This document shows, one piece after another, positions 15,047-23,816 of a stretch of DNA of 31,981 nucleotides. Origin of the DNA: CAYWMP01 sp964459445 (GTDB taxonomy: Bacteria > Desulfobacterota > DSM-4660 > Desulfatiglandales > HGW-15); contig CAYWMP010000052.1 in assembly GCA_964459445.1 (NCBI GenBank), positions 1 to 31,981 of the forward strand, written 5' to 3'. Below the pieces are notes generated by a model. The model was not told the DNA's origin. It did not search any database and worked only from the letters and a program-made list of their open reading frames with translations. Within the stretch, counting starts at the first letter, position 1; each line of letters starts with the position of its first letter. A program made the translations under genes and the position numbers.

Positions 15047-15847
15047 CTATTTTTTGAGTATCATGCCGTTTAAGGCGCCGGACCCCCATGTTTCCTGAAC
15101 CTGGTCCGTTACTTTACTTTCCATGTCAATCCACTCTTCTATTAACTTAACCCCAGGATCATCAATCTTCCAGGGTTTAATAAGCTCAAGGGTTTTTTCC
15201 AGAGGACGAAGGTGCATTTGTTGTCCTGATTTTTCGTAAATCTCTACGGTTTTTCGCGCATCTTCTGTCATTTCCTGAATGTCACTGTCACACAAAAACA
15301 ACTTAGCCCCATCATCTGCCCAGTCGTACAATGTTTTCATACTGTGTGCTACCGCCTCATCAGGCATAAAATAAACCACGCCGTTTATGCCGATAGCCAC
15401 ATTTTTGTCATTTCCGAAAAGTTCTTCAACAACTCCGGAATTCAATAGTTCTTCCGGGTTTTCGGCATTGCACTGCACATAACGTATATTCGGATCGTCT
15501 CCGATAATATCTTTGGCATAAGCAACTGTTACCGGATCAATATCCGAATAAATCACCTTGGTACCCTCTGGTGCAACCTGGTGGATATGATCCATCGTCG
15601 GGAGTCCTGAAGCAAAATCAAGAAATTTGTCAAAGCCCTGTTCATGAAGTCGCCTGATAGCTTCACCCAGAAACCAGCGAATCAACCTCAGGAATTGGGG
15701 CATATGGGGCGCATGTTGGAGTACTTGATCTGCTGCTTTTCGATCTATTTCAAAATTATGATTTCCTCCGAGAAAATAGTCGTAAATACGGCCTGCATTT
15801 GGTCTACTCGCATCCGCAATACCCGATAGGTCATTATTCTTACTCAT
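15047..15847 (-). CDS. SAM-dependent methyltransferase, DUF574 type
   Basis: A 266-residue protein with the DUF574 (S-adenosyl methyltransferase, PF04672) signature: NAGRIYDYFLGGNHNFEIDR near residue 17, then FLDFASGLPTMDHIHQVAP as the SAM-binding loop and VIYSDIDPVTVAYA as the acidic-strand motif. The family is known mainly from actinobacteria, where its substrates are mostly unknown. G-rich sequence (GGGGGG) lies five bases upstream of ATG 15847. The histidine kinase gene follows in the same direction, so regulation or signalling could be linked, but this is inference. The 262 bases up to the next gene show no supported ORF. Confidence 0.88.
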   Translation of the reverse strand: MSKNNDLSGIADASRPNAGRIYDYFLGGNHNFEIDRKAADQVLQHAPHMPQFLRLIRWFLGEAIRRLHEQGFDKFLDFASGLPTMDHIHQVAPEGTKVIYSDIDPVTVAYAKDIIGDDPNIRYVQCNAENPEELLNSGVVEELFGNDKNVAIGINGVVYFMPDEAVAHSMKTLYDWADDGAKLFLCDSDIQEMTEDARKTVEIYEKSGQQMHLRPLEKTLELIKPWKIDDPGVKLIEEWIDMESKVTDQVQETWGSGALNGMILKK

Positions 15848-16109
15848 GGATCCCCCCCCTCAAATATGGTTTAAGCGATCGCGCACCTTTATCAACTTTT
15901 TTAAAGACAGAGTCATGAAGCGCACGGCAGGGCTTGCCCCGAGTGCACTGGGTACGCTTGAAGAATACATAAATAGCCCTCGGAAATACAAAGGGTGTCG
16001 CAGGTTTCTAGAGTGCAGATTCCAGGAGGTTGCTCTTAAGCCTGAATCAGATTCAATACAAAATTCAAAGAAATTGCAACCTTAATCTCGTCTTCATACC
16101 ATTGAGTAA

Positions 16110-16826
16110 CTATTCAACAGCGCGTAACAGGCTTTCCGCTATAATTCGAGGATTTGTAAACAGTGTTTCATGCCCTCCTTCGATTTCGATCAAATTATAC
16201 TCCCCGAGACCTTGGGCCATGCCCAAATAGGCGCCGGGGGGCAACGATATATCGCCCTTGCAGAAGACCACGGATTTGGGAATGTTGAGTTTGTCGAAAG
16301 CGGCTGTTCGGACAGGCGTTGTGAAGATAGCAATCGGCTGGGGTACGAGTTTGCCGATCAAGGCATCCTTCATTTCATTCGGTTCACCCTCCATAAGCGT
16401 ATCACGCACGAAATCTTCCATGATGGGCACGCAATTGTCCGGAGAGGCATTTGCAGCGGCTGTCATGCCTTCTGCAACTTCCGGAGGCACGAGATCAAAC
16501 TGACTCTTTCCGTCCGGCAGTATGAAGGCGTTGTGAAAGATGAGCCGTTCAATTTTGTCCGGGATCTTGGGTGCAGATGCCTGCATGAGAAAACCGGCGC
16601 TTGAGTGACCAACAAGAACAACAGGGGCGGTCTGCCCCTCAAGCACACTGACAATTTTATCTACATAATTGTCAAAAACGATGTTTGATCGATCGTCCTC
16701 CGCTCTATGTCCCGGCATTGTTGGCGCTTCAGCAGTATGCCCCGAATTTTCCAACTCCGCTATGACGCCGTCCCAACACCATCCCCCGTGCCATGCACCA
16801 TGTATAAGTACAAAATGCTTTCCCAT
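16110..16826 (-). CDS. Alpha/beta hydrolase
   Basis: A 238-residue hydrolase of the plant-methylesterase/hydroxynitrile-lyase-like branch. FVLIHGAWHGGWCWD (residues 5-19) forms the oxyanion segment, LVGHSSAGF (71-79) holds the nucleophile Ser75, FCKGDISLP supplies the Asp, and EGGHETLF the His. The catalytic triad is complete. Members cleave small esters or lactones; the substrate is not evident. An AAAGGAGGGG site lies four bases before the ATG at 16826. The gene stands alone, with the old-yellow-enzyme relic upstream on the same strand. Confidence 0.88.
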   Translation of the reverse strand: MGKHFVLIHGAWHGGWCWDGVIAELENSGHTAEAPTMPGHRAEDDRSNIVFDNYVDKIVSVLEGQTAPVVLVGHSSAGFLMQASAPKIPDKIERLIFHNAFILPDGKSQFDLVPPEVAEGMTAAANASPDNCVPIMEDFVRDTLMEGEPNEMKDALIGKLVPQPIAIFTTPVRTAAFDKLNIPKSVVFCKGDISLPPGAYLGMAQGLGEYNLIEIEGGHETLFTNPRIIAESLLRAVE

Positions 16827-16979
16827 TTTACCCCTCCTTTGTGATGAGTGACCGAAGCGTTTTAGTAACTAGAGAAAAGGCAAGCCGATCCCTATTATAG
16901 GATTTATGAAGGAATTGTATATGAAAAAGCCTGCATTTAGCTTTGTGGAATTGACTTGTCCAAGGGCTATTATGAGATG

Positions 16980-17348
16980 TCAAGGGCAAGGCGGGTTCAT
17001 GGTGCCATCTTTCTTTTTCCATTGAATACACGTAACCTTTTCATGGGCGGCATCCATATCCCGACAGGCATTGCGGTAGGTACATTTCAGAAGGTCTTTC
17101 TCGCATCCTTCTTTGTATTTCCTCGACCAGTATGGGACGAGCAATGGCCCACTTTTTTGCGGCTTTACGGAGACGGCCTCAGTGACCACCATGCCAACCC
17201 CTCCCGATGCATAAAGAAGATACCGATCAATAAGACCTTTAGTGATCTCACCCTCCTCTGTGGCAAGTCGGGTCACTAATGGAGGCATCATGATCCGATT
17301 GAGGAGTGTGAGTTTATCGTTGATGGCAATCGGTTCAAACAGTTTCAT
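16980..17348 (-). pseudogene. Old yellow enzyme (NADH:flavin oxidoreductase) relic with in-frame internal deletion
   Basis: The 122-codon frame starts as a normal old-yellow-enzyme family protein (MKLFEPIAINDKLTLLNRIM, then MPPLVTRLATEEGEITK and YASGGVGMVVTEAV). After about residue 72 it jumps to what looks like the C-terminal tail of the same family: PYWSRKYKEGCEKDLLKCTY, then a cysteine-containing segment ending VTCIQWKKKDGT. The family is usually 350 residues or more, so about 240 residues, including most of the FMN-binding barrel, are missing. The junction keeps the frame. A short protein may be made but cannot be a working flavoenzyme. Confidence 0.65.
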
Positions 17349-17521
17349 CTTTTGTTAAGTTGCTTAAACTAAAATAGAGAAGGTCCTGCGGTGGCTATTT
17401 CAGCCGCCAAACCATATCACCTAAGAACCATGAAAACCAAAAAGAAAAGGCATCGCCAATGGAGCCTAATAAATGGTCTACTTTTACTTTTTCTAAATGA
17501 ATTAGCCATATCAAACGCCAC

Positions 17522-17563
17522 TTGCATTCCCTATCTCAGGGTGCTAAAAAAAACCCAATTCAA
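17522..17563 (+). repeat. 42-bp direct repeat, left copy
   Basis: The block begins TTGCATTCCCTATCTCAGGG and matches 19523-19564 at 40 of 42 positions. Similarity continues weakly for about 40 bases to the right in both copies. It lies in the gene-free stretch 17349-17685, which holds a 60-codon frame judged non-coding. Together with the other copy it brackets the 2-kb module of the BREX-like tail, the AlbA_2 gene and the SbcD stub. Confidence 0.7.
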
Positions 17564-17685
17564 ACAAAAGAAATAAATCCTAGCAAACTGCCATGAAAGT
17601 AGATTTCCCATGGTAGTCAACATGATCAATTCAGCCGATTCAAAAAGATCACCTCAAACTCAAAATGTAATCGAGAGGAGTGATA

Positions 17686-17862
17686 GTGGAATCCCTTTTC
17701 GGTCTCCAGAAGGTACAGGTTAAAATTGAGGACCTGCAAGCGGCACTGCTCTCCGGCGGTTCACCGGCAACACCGGCGGAGATGAAGAAACGATTCGAGA
17801 AATACCCGGACGAGCTCACCAAAGGCAAAGAGCCCGGGAAGGTAAGGATTGTATTGGAGTAA
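17686..17862 (+). pseudogene. C-terminal fragment of a large defence ATPase (BrxC/DUF6079-like)
   Basis: The frame ends in KRFEKYPDELTKGKEPGK, then VRIVLE. I recall this kind of tail (TKGKxxxKVRIVLE) as the extreme C-terminus of BREX-type BrxC / DUF6079 ATPases, which are over 1,000 residues long. Only 58 residues remain, and a stop at 17668-17670 closes the frame upstream. A GTG at 17686 happens to have GAGGAG five bases before it, so a short peptide could still be made. The first part (ESLFGLQKVQVKIEDLQAAL) reads as an amphipathic helix. The AlbA_2 gene starts eight bases after the stop. The family call rests on memory of one motif and needs a search. Confidence 0.45.
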
Positions 17863-17870
17863 GACCCAGA

Positions 17871-19379
17871 ATGGACAAGAATGAACGCCAATTATTGGGA
17901 TTGATTAGCCAGAGCGAAGGCATCGATCTTGAATTCAAGACCTGTCGCAATCAGCTCAGCCGTGATGTCTATGAAACGGTTTGCGCCTTCCTGAATCGGC
18001 ATGGTGGCACGGTTTTGTTGGGTGTTACGGATTCCGGGGACATTCAGGGGATTGAACAGGAAGCCGTTGCACAAATAAAAAAGGACTTTGTTACCGCCAT
18101 CAACAACCCACAAAAAATCCATCCTCCCGCCTACATGTCGGTAGATGAAGTGGCTGTTGAAGGTAAACCGGTTCTTCACGTCTATGTTCCGGAGAGTTCA
18201 CAGGTTCACAGGTGCAATGGGCGCATTTACGACCGCAATGAAGACGGTGATCTCGACATAACCGATCATACCCGCCAGGTAGCCGACCTTTACCAGCGTA
18301 AGCAGGCCACTTATTCAGAAAACAAGATTTACCCGTATGCTGGGCTGGACGAACTGGAGCGGGAACAGATTGCGAAGTGCCGAAAGATCGCGATCTTGCG
18401 CCAAGAGGATCATCCTTGGCGGAACATGGACGATATGGAACTGCTCAAGAGCGCACAACTCTACCAGAAAGATCCGGAAACCGGCAAGAATGGTGTGACG
18501 CTTGCCGGTTTGTTGCTGCTCGGTAAACGGTCGCCGTTGCTGTCGGCAGTGCCGCACCACCGCACCGACCTGATTCTGCGCAAGGTCAACCTGGACCGCT
18601 ATGACGACCGGGATTTCGTGGACGTTAATCTGGTCGAGAGCTACGAGCGCATTATGGCTTTTGTCGCCAAGCATCTGCCCGACCCTTTTTATCTTGAGGG
18701 CACCACCAGTATCAGCATCCGCGACGCAATTTTCCGCGAAGTCGCCTCGAATATCCTGATTCATCGGGAATACACCAATGCTTTTCCCGCCAAGTTGATT
18801 ATCGAGCGCGGTCAGGTTCGCACCGAAAACAGCAATAAGCCCCATGGTTTCGGCGTTTTGAACCCGGAAACTTTCACGCCGTTCCCCAAGAACCCGGTCA
18901 TCGCAGCCTTCTTCCGCCAGATCGGTCGCGCCGACGAACTCGGTTCCGGCATGCGCAAGATGATGCGCTACGGGCTAGGTTATGGTGGCGCTGATCCTGA
19001 GATGATCGAAGGTGATGTGTTTAGAATCGTCGTCAAAGTGCCGGAGTTCAGCACAACAGGTGAAAAATTGGGCAACTCCGAAGTTGCGCCCCAAGTTACA
19101 CCCCAAGTCACAACCGAAGTCGGCACCAAGTTGGCACTAAGTCGGCACCAAGTTGAAATCCTGCGCAAGTGCAATGAAGACACAGCGCTTCTGGATCTTA
19201 TGGCCGTAACCGGACGTTCTGACCGCACCAAGTTCAGGCACCAAGTCTTGAATATTCTTTTAGAAGAGGGATTGATCGAAATGACCATCCCCGACAAGCC
19301 AAGAAGCTCCAAACAGAAATACCGCCTGACAGACAGGGGACGCCAGGTACTGACTGGAACAAAAGAAGGTACCGAGTGA
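17871..19379 (+). CDS. AlbA_2-domain ATP-binding regulator (Schlafen-type)
   Basis: A 502-residue protein. Residues about 14-130 are an AlbA_2 (Schlafen-like) domain: EGIDLEFKTCRN, then CAFLNRHGGTVLLGVTDSGD. A GHKL-type ATP-binding region follows at about 280-365, with FREVASNILIHREYTN and the G-box GRADELGSGMRKMMRY. The C-terminal about 80 residues form a winged helix (LLDLMAVTGRSDRTKFRHQV). Proteins of this build occur beside restriction, BREX and other defence loci and are thought to regulate them or bind nucleic acid. A Gln/Thr-rich linker (SEVAPQVTPQVTTEVGTKL) joins the parts. The frame is intact, although its neighbours on both sides are broken. The ribosome-binding site, GGAG, is rather far from the ATG. 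Confidence 0.88.
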   Translation: MDKNERQLLGLISQSEGIDLEFKTCRNQLSRDVYETVCAFLNRHGGTVLLGVTDSGDIQGIEQEAVAQIKKDFVTAINNPQKIHPPAYMSVDEVAVEGKPVLHVYVPESSQVHRCNGRIYDRNEDGDLDITDHTRQVADLYQRKQATYSENKIYPYAGLDELEREQIAKCRKIAILRQEDHPWRNMDDMELLKSAQLYQKDPETGKNGVTLAGLLLLGKRSPLLSAVPHHRTDLILRKVNLDRYDDRDFVDVNLVESYERIMAFVAKHLPDPFYLEGTTSISIRDAIFREVASNILIHREYTNAFPAKLIIERGQVRTENSNKPHGFGVLNPETFTPFPKNPVIAAFFRQIGRADELGSGMRKMMRYGLGYGGADPEMIEGDVFRIVVKVPEFSTTGEKLGNSEVAPQVTPQVTTEVGTKLALSRHQVEILRKCNEDTALLDLMAVTGRSDRTKFRHQVLNILLEEGLIEMTIPDKPRSSKQKYRLTDRGRQVLTGTKEGTE

Positions 19380-19406
19380 CCAAGTTTTAGCATTTTAACA
19401 AGTCTC

Positions 19407-19568
19407 ATGAAATTCCTTCACACTTCAGACTGGCGAATAGGAATGAAAGCCGATTCTGTTGGCAAGATACGCATGGCCAGTGACAATGACGGCCTTTCTC
19501 ATGCTAAGACTGACTTTGCCGGTTGCATTCGCTATCTCAGGGTGCTAAAAAAAACCCAATCCAATTAA
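19407..19568 (+). pseudogene. SbcD/Mre11-like nuclease, N-terminal stub
   Basis: The ATG at 19407 opens MKFLHTSDWRIGMKADSVGK, the canonical start of SbcD/YhaO-type DNA-repair exonucleases, whose HTSDW motif carries the first metal ligand. After about 20 residues the similarity to the family ends. The frame runs through unrelated sequence into the 42-bp repeat and stops after 53 residues. A full SbcD is about 400 residues, so the gene was cut at its 5' end. It lies 27 bases after the AlbA_2 gene and was probably part of the same defence or repair operon. Confidence 0.7.
19523..19564 (+). repeat. 42-bp direct repeat, right copy
   Basis: It is the partner of 17522-17563, same orientation, with two mismatches. 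It forms the 3' end of the truncated SbcD frame, marking where the deletion or insertion joint may lie. In both copies the plus-strand frame reads YLRVLKKTQ before a stop. Confidence 0.7.
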
Positions 19569-19753
19569 AAAACATAAACTCTACCAGAAAACCATAAAGT
19601 CAATCGATCTTTCCGCTTCCATATCCTGGAGGTCCTGCAATGTGAAATGTGCGAAACAAATCCCCGTTTCCCAAAAAGAGAATGGGATTTTGTTTTTTCC
19701 ACCTTTTCTAAAATAGTAAACGAATCCGGATGTCTTTTAAAGCAAGCCAACAT
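19565..19753 (-). CDS. Doubtful 62-residue ORF
   Basis: On the minus strand, GGGAGG lies a normal distance before ATG 19753. The frame encodes MLACFKRHPDSFTILEKVEK and continues to WFSGRVYVF. No family was recognised. It fills the gap between the 42-bp repeat and hsdR and points away from hsdR. The good ribosome-binding site is the only argument for it. Confidence 0.25.
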   Translation of the reverse strand: MLACFKRHPDSFTILEKVEKTKSHSLFGKRGFVSHISHCRTSRIWKRKDRLTLWFSGRVYVF

Positions 19754-19806
19754 AGTCAAACCTCCCTTAATTCCGAAGAGATATATCTCTTGCATAGAGC
19801 TTTGCC

Positions 19807-22188
19807 ATGCCTGGATTGACTGAAGCTGATACTTGCAGGAAATACGTCCTCCCTAAGCTGATTGCCGCTGGCTGGGATGACGAGCCGCATTCCTTCACGG
19901 AACAGCGGACATTCACAGACGGCCGCATCATAGTCAGCGGAGGACAGCCGCGGCGAGGCAAAAAAAAGCGAGCGGATTATCTTCTTCGATATACCCGGGA
20001 TTTCCCTATTGCCGTTGTTGAAGCTAAAGCAAATTATCTGAAGCCTGCTACAGGACTTCAGCAGGCCAAAGAATATGCGGAAATCCTTGGCTTGAAATTC
20101 GCCTATGCAACAAACGGAAAGGGCATTGTCGAATTTGACTTCACCACCGGCCTGGAAACCGAGCTGGATGCTTTTCCTTCTCCTGAAAATCTTTGGACTC
20201 GTTTGAGGCAAGCCGAACCCCTAAACCAGGAACAAGCGGACTGCCTCCTTTCGCCCTTTTACATAGAAGCGGGTCGAAAGCCTCGTTATTATCAGGAAAT
20301 CGCCATCAACCGCGCGATGCAATGCATTCTCCAGGGGAAAAAGCGCGTTCTCATCACCATGGCAACCGGTACCGGCAAGACCCTGGTCGCTTTCCAAATC
20401 TGCTGGAAGCTCTGGTCAAGACGTTGGAACCGCCCAGATGAATACCGCCGGCCAAAGATTCTCTATCTGGCCGACCGAAATATCCTGATTGACGATCCCA
20501 AAGACAAGACATTCACCCCTTTTGGCGATGCACGACACAAAATCGAAAACGGCCAAGCCGTCAAAAGCCGGGAAATGTACTTTGCCATTTACCAGGCCAT
20601 TGCAAAGGACGAACATCGCCCCGGCCTTTACCGTGAATATGCGCCGGACTTCTTTGATTTGGTCATCGTGGACGAGTGTCACCGGGGCAGCGCTCGGGAT
20701 GAAAGCAACTGGCGTGAAATCCTTGAGTACTTCAAACCCGCCTACCAGTTGGGTATGACGGCTACGCCCTTGCGGGAAGATAATCGCGATACCTATCGGT
20801 ATTTCGGAAATCCGATCTATATCTACAGCCTGCGCGACGGCATTGAGGACGGTTTCCTCGCCCCCTATCGGGTACACCGCGTGATCACGGATGTGGATGC
20901 AGTGGGCTGGCGTCCAAGCAAAGGCGAACTTGACAGATACGGCCGGGAAATCCCTGATGAGGAATACCACACCGTTGACTTTGAGCGCGTGATTGCCCTC
21001 CGTGCCCGCACCGAGGCCATTGCCAGGCACCTAACCGATTTTCTGAAAAAAACGGACTGGTTCGCCAAGACAATCGTGTTTTGCGTGGACCAGGAGCACG
21101 CCCTTGAGATGCGGAAGGCACTGAACAATCTCAATGCAGACCTTACCAAGCAACACCCCAATTACGTTTGCCGCGTGACTGCGGATGAAGGGACCATAGG
21201 GCGTGGGCATCTGAGCCGCTTTCAGGAACTGGAGACTGAGGCTCCGGTCATCCTGACCACATCAAAGCTCCTGACGACCGGGATTGATGCCCCGATGGTC
21301 AAAAACGTAGCCATAGCCCGGGTAGTGAATGCCATCACGGAATTCAAACAGATCATCGGCAGGGGAACCCGGGTCAGGGATGATTACGGAAAATACTTTT
21401 TTAGTATCCTCGATTATACGGGATCGGCCACCCGCCACTTTGCGGATCCTGATTTTGACGGCCATCCTGAAATGGTTACCGAAGAGGCCATTGATGCGGA
21501 AGGCCAAATCACCCGTGAGGAAGTAATTTCGCCTGAAGAAGAAAAAGATATCGAAGACTATGACATAGCCGGTGAAACAGTGCCACCGGAGATAAGCGAT
21601 CCTCCGCCTGCAGAACCTCGAAAGTACTATGTAGACGGCGGTATGGTGGAGATTGCCGCCCACCTTGTTTACGAGCTTGATGAGAACGGCAAGCAGCTAA
21701 GGGTCGTCAAATACACCGACTACACCGCAGAAGTAATTCGCACCCTTTATCCAACGGCAGCAGTCCTGCGGGAGCATTGGGCTCGACCGGACGACCGCAA
21801 CGAAATCCTGGCTATGCTCGCTGATCGAGGAATCAATTTCAAGGAACTGGCCGAGGTGACAGGGCAGCCGAACGCCGACCCCTTTGACCTGTTATGCCAC
21901 TTGGCCTACACTGCGCCCCTATTTACCCGGCAGGAACGGGTCCGCCGTCTGCGGAAGGACAAACAGGGTTTCTTCGATCGATACACTCCTGAAGCCAGGG
22001 CCGTTCTCGAAGACCTTCTGGATAAATACGCCGAACACGGGATCACGGAATTCAACATTCCCGATGCGTTAAAGGTCCCGCCTATTTCCGACCGGGGCAA
22101 CGTCTCAGAGATTATCGGTTTTTTCGGCAATGCCGATAGTCTCCGCAAAGCGGTTATTGATTTACAGGCTGAACTGTACGCAGCATAA
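19807..22188 (+). CDS. hsdR: Type I restriction endonuclease, motor/nuclease subunit
   Basis: A 793-residue HsdR. The N-terminal nuclease has the PD-(D/E)xK set at RADYLL (D57) and VEAK (E72/K74). The SF2 motor follows: Walker A MATGTGKT (185-192), DECH (289-292) and TATP (318-321), then motifs IV-VI, including ILTTSKLLTTGIDAP and IIGRGTR. The last about 180 residues match the EcoEI_R C-terminal domain that docks on the methylase. HsdR cuts unmodified DNA after translocation. It begins the hsdR-hsdM-hsdS operon, with hsdM 44 bases downstream. The ribosome-binding site is weak. All catalytic residues are present, so the gene appears functional. Confidence 0.95.
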   Translation: MPGLTEADTCRKYVLPKLIAAGWDDEPHSFTEQRTFTDGRIIVSGGQPRRGKKKRADYLLRYTRDFPIAVVEAKANYLKPATGLQQAKEYAEILGLKFAYATNGKGIVEFDFTTGLETELDAFPSPENLWTRLRQAEPLNQEQADCLLSPFYIEAGRKPRYYQEIAINRAMQCILQGKKRVLITMATGTGKTLVAFQICWKLWSRRWNRPDEYRRPKILYLADRNILIDDPKDKTFTPFGDARHKIENGQAVKSREMYFAIYQAIAKDEHRPGLYREYAPDFFDLVIVDECHRGSARDESNWREILEYFKPAYQLGMTATPLREDNRDTYRYFGNPIYIYSLRDGIEDGFLAPYRVHRVITDVDAVGWRPSKGELDRYGREIPDEEYHTVDFERVIALRARTEAIARHLTDFLKKTDWFAKTIVFCVDQEHALEMRKALNNLNADLTKQHPNYVCRVTADEGTIGRGHLSRFQELETEAPVILTTSKLLTTGIDAPMVKNVAIARVVNAITEFKQIIGRGTRVRDDYGKYFFSILDYTGSATRHFADPDFDGHPEMVTEEAIDAEGQITREEVISPEEEKDIEDYDIAGETVPPEISDPPPAEPRKYYVDGGMVEIAAHLVYELDENGKQLRVVKYTDYTAEVIRTLYPTAAVLREHWARPDDRNEILAMLADRGINFKELAEVTGQPNADPFDLLCHLAYTAPLFTRQERVRRLRKDKQGFFDRYTPEARAVLEDLLDKYAEHGITEFNIPDALKVPPISDRGNVSEIIGFFGNADSLRKAVIDLQAELYAA

Positions 22189-22232
22189 CGATCTCCTCAT
22201 ACTGAAACAACTTTCGGCTCTAAAGGGAAGGA

Positions 22233-23816
22233 ATGGCAAGAAAAGCAAAGAAAAAGTCGCAACCCTTAACCACGGTTCAACAACTCGGCTCCCTGATCAA
22301 ATCGGCCAGGGACATCATGCGAAAAGACAAAGGACTCAACGGCGATCTGGATCGGCTTCCTATGCTCACCTGGATCATGTTCCTCAAATTTCTCGATGAC
22401 ATGGAAATAATCCGGGAGCAGGAAGCAGCCTTGTCCGGTAAGAAATACCGTCCTGCCATTGAACCGCCCTATCGCTGGCGGGACTGGGCAGCCCGGGAAG
22501 AGGGCATCACAGGCGATGAACTCCTGGCCTTTGTGAACCAGGATGAAGCGATACGTCAGGACGGAAGCCGCGGCACAGGCCTCCTGGCCTATTTAAGGGG
22601 CCTTCAGTCCGCCAACGGCCGGGACCGGCGTGACGTGATCGCCAATGTATTTCGCGGGGTCCAGAACCGTATGATCAACGGCTATCTCCTGCGGGACGTG
22701 ATCAACAAGGTCAACGGCATTCATTTCGATTCTTCCGAGGAAATCCATACCCTCAGCCACCTCTATGAGGCCATGCTTCGTGAGATGCGGGACTCGGCAG
22801 GCGATTCCGGCGAGTTCTATACCCCACGGCCGGTGGTGCAGTTTATGGTGGCGGTCACAGACCCGCAATTGGGCGAAACGGTACTTGACCCGGCCTGCGG
22901 CACGGGCGGCTTCCTCGTGGAAGCATACACTCATCTTGAAAAACAATGCAAAACCGTCAAAGACCGAAGAATATTGCAGGAGAAGTCTATCTTCGGGCAG
23001 GAAGCCAAACCCCTCCCTTACATGCTCTGTCAGATGAATCTGCTGCTTCACGGTCTGGAGTACCCAAGCATCACCTATGACAATTCCCTGGCCGTCAAGG
23101 TCAAGGAGATCGGCGACCGGGACAGGGTGGATGTGATCATGACCAACCCGCCCTTCGGCGGTGAGGAAGAAGTTGGCATCAAGTCCAACTTCCCCAACGA
23201 CATGCAGACCTCGGAAACAGCCCTGCTCTTTTTGCAACTCATCATGCGAAAACTCAAACGACCTGAAAAAAACCAGGGCAGGCCCGGCCGGGCCGCGGTG
23301 GTCGTACCCAACGGCACTCTCTTCGGCGATGGCGTCTGCGCCAGAATAAAGGAGGACCTGATCAAAAATTTCAACCTCCATACCATCGTCCGCCTGCCCA
23401 ACGGCGTGTTCGCCCCCTACACCAGCATTCCCACCAACCTTCTGTTTTTCGACCGGTCCGGCCCTACAGACACTATCTTGTATTATGAGATCCCCCTGCC
23501 AGAAGGCCGCAAGAACTACACTAAAACCAAACCCATGCAGTTTGAGGAATTCACCGATTGCATATCTTGGTTTCGAAAAAAGAAGCGCGATGAAAATGAT
23601 CACGCCTGGCGCGTCAAAGCCCTTGATGTGCTCAAGTTCGATGAAAACGGCAATCTCCTATCCTGCAACCTGGACGTTAAAAACCCCAATAGCGCCGAAT
23701 CCCTCGAACACCTCCCGCCCGAGCAACTGGTTGCTGATATCATCGAAAAGGAAAGGCGGATCATGGAGATTATGGAGGAGATAAAAGAGGAAATAGGAGG
23801 TCAACTCGATGGCTAG
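22233..23816 (+). CDS. hsdM: Type I restriction-modification methyltransferase subunit
   Basis: A 527-residue N6-adenine methyltransferase. The N-terminal helical HsdM_N domain includes WIMFLKFLDDMEII. SAM-binding motif I is DPACGTGGFL (219-228), and catalytic motif IV is NPPFG (305-309). GEFYTPRPVVQFM at about 193 is the usual lead-in. Together with HsdS it methylates the host recognition site and protects it from HsdR. AAGGGAAGGA lies directly before ATG 22233. Its end overlaps hsdS by eight bases, so the two are translationally coupled. Length and motifs are normal. Confidence 0.96.
   Translation: MARKAKKKSQPLTTVQQLGSLIKSARDIMRKDKGLNGDLDRLPMLTWIMFLKFLDDMEIIREQEAALSGKKYRPAIEPPYRWRDWAAREEGITGDELLAFVNQDEAIRQDGSRGTGLLAYLRGLQSANGRDRRDVIANVFRGVQNRMINGYLLRDVINKVNGIHFDSSEEIHTLSHLYEAMLREMRDSAGDSGEFYTPRPVVQFMVAVTDPQLGETVLDPACGTGGFLVEAYTHLEKQCKTVKDRRILQEKSIFGQEAKPLPYMLCQMNLLLHGLEYPSITYDNSLAVKVKEIGDRDRVDVIMTNPPFGGEEEVGIKSNFPNDMQTSETALLFLQLIMRKLKRPEKNQGRPGRAAVVVPNGTLFGDGVCARIKEDLIKNFNLHTIVRLPNGVFAPYTSIPTNLLFFDRSGPTDTILYYEIPLPEGRKNYTKTKPMQFEEFTDCISWFRKKKRDENDHAWRVKALDVLKFDENGNLLSCNLDVKNPNSAESLEHLPPEQLVADIIEKERRIMEIMEEIKEEIGGQLDG

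Noticed and set aside
15846..16085. 79-codon plus-strand ORF upstream of the methyltransferase
   Set aside because: It starts within the methyltransferase leader, has no ribosome-binding site and no family resemblance. Treated as non-coding.
17391..17576. 61-codon ORF running through the left 42-bp repeat
   Set aside because: There is no ribosome-binding site or ATG at the start, and its end is repeat sequence also found at the end of the SbcD stub. Probably not a gene.
22593..23603. 336-codon ORF on the minus strand opposite hsdM
   Set aside because: It is entirely antisense to an hsdM gene with all motifs, has no ribosome-binding site, and its translation shows no recognisable family. Long antisense frames are expected in GC-rich coding DNA.
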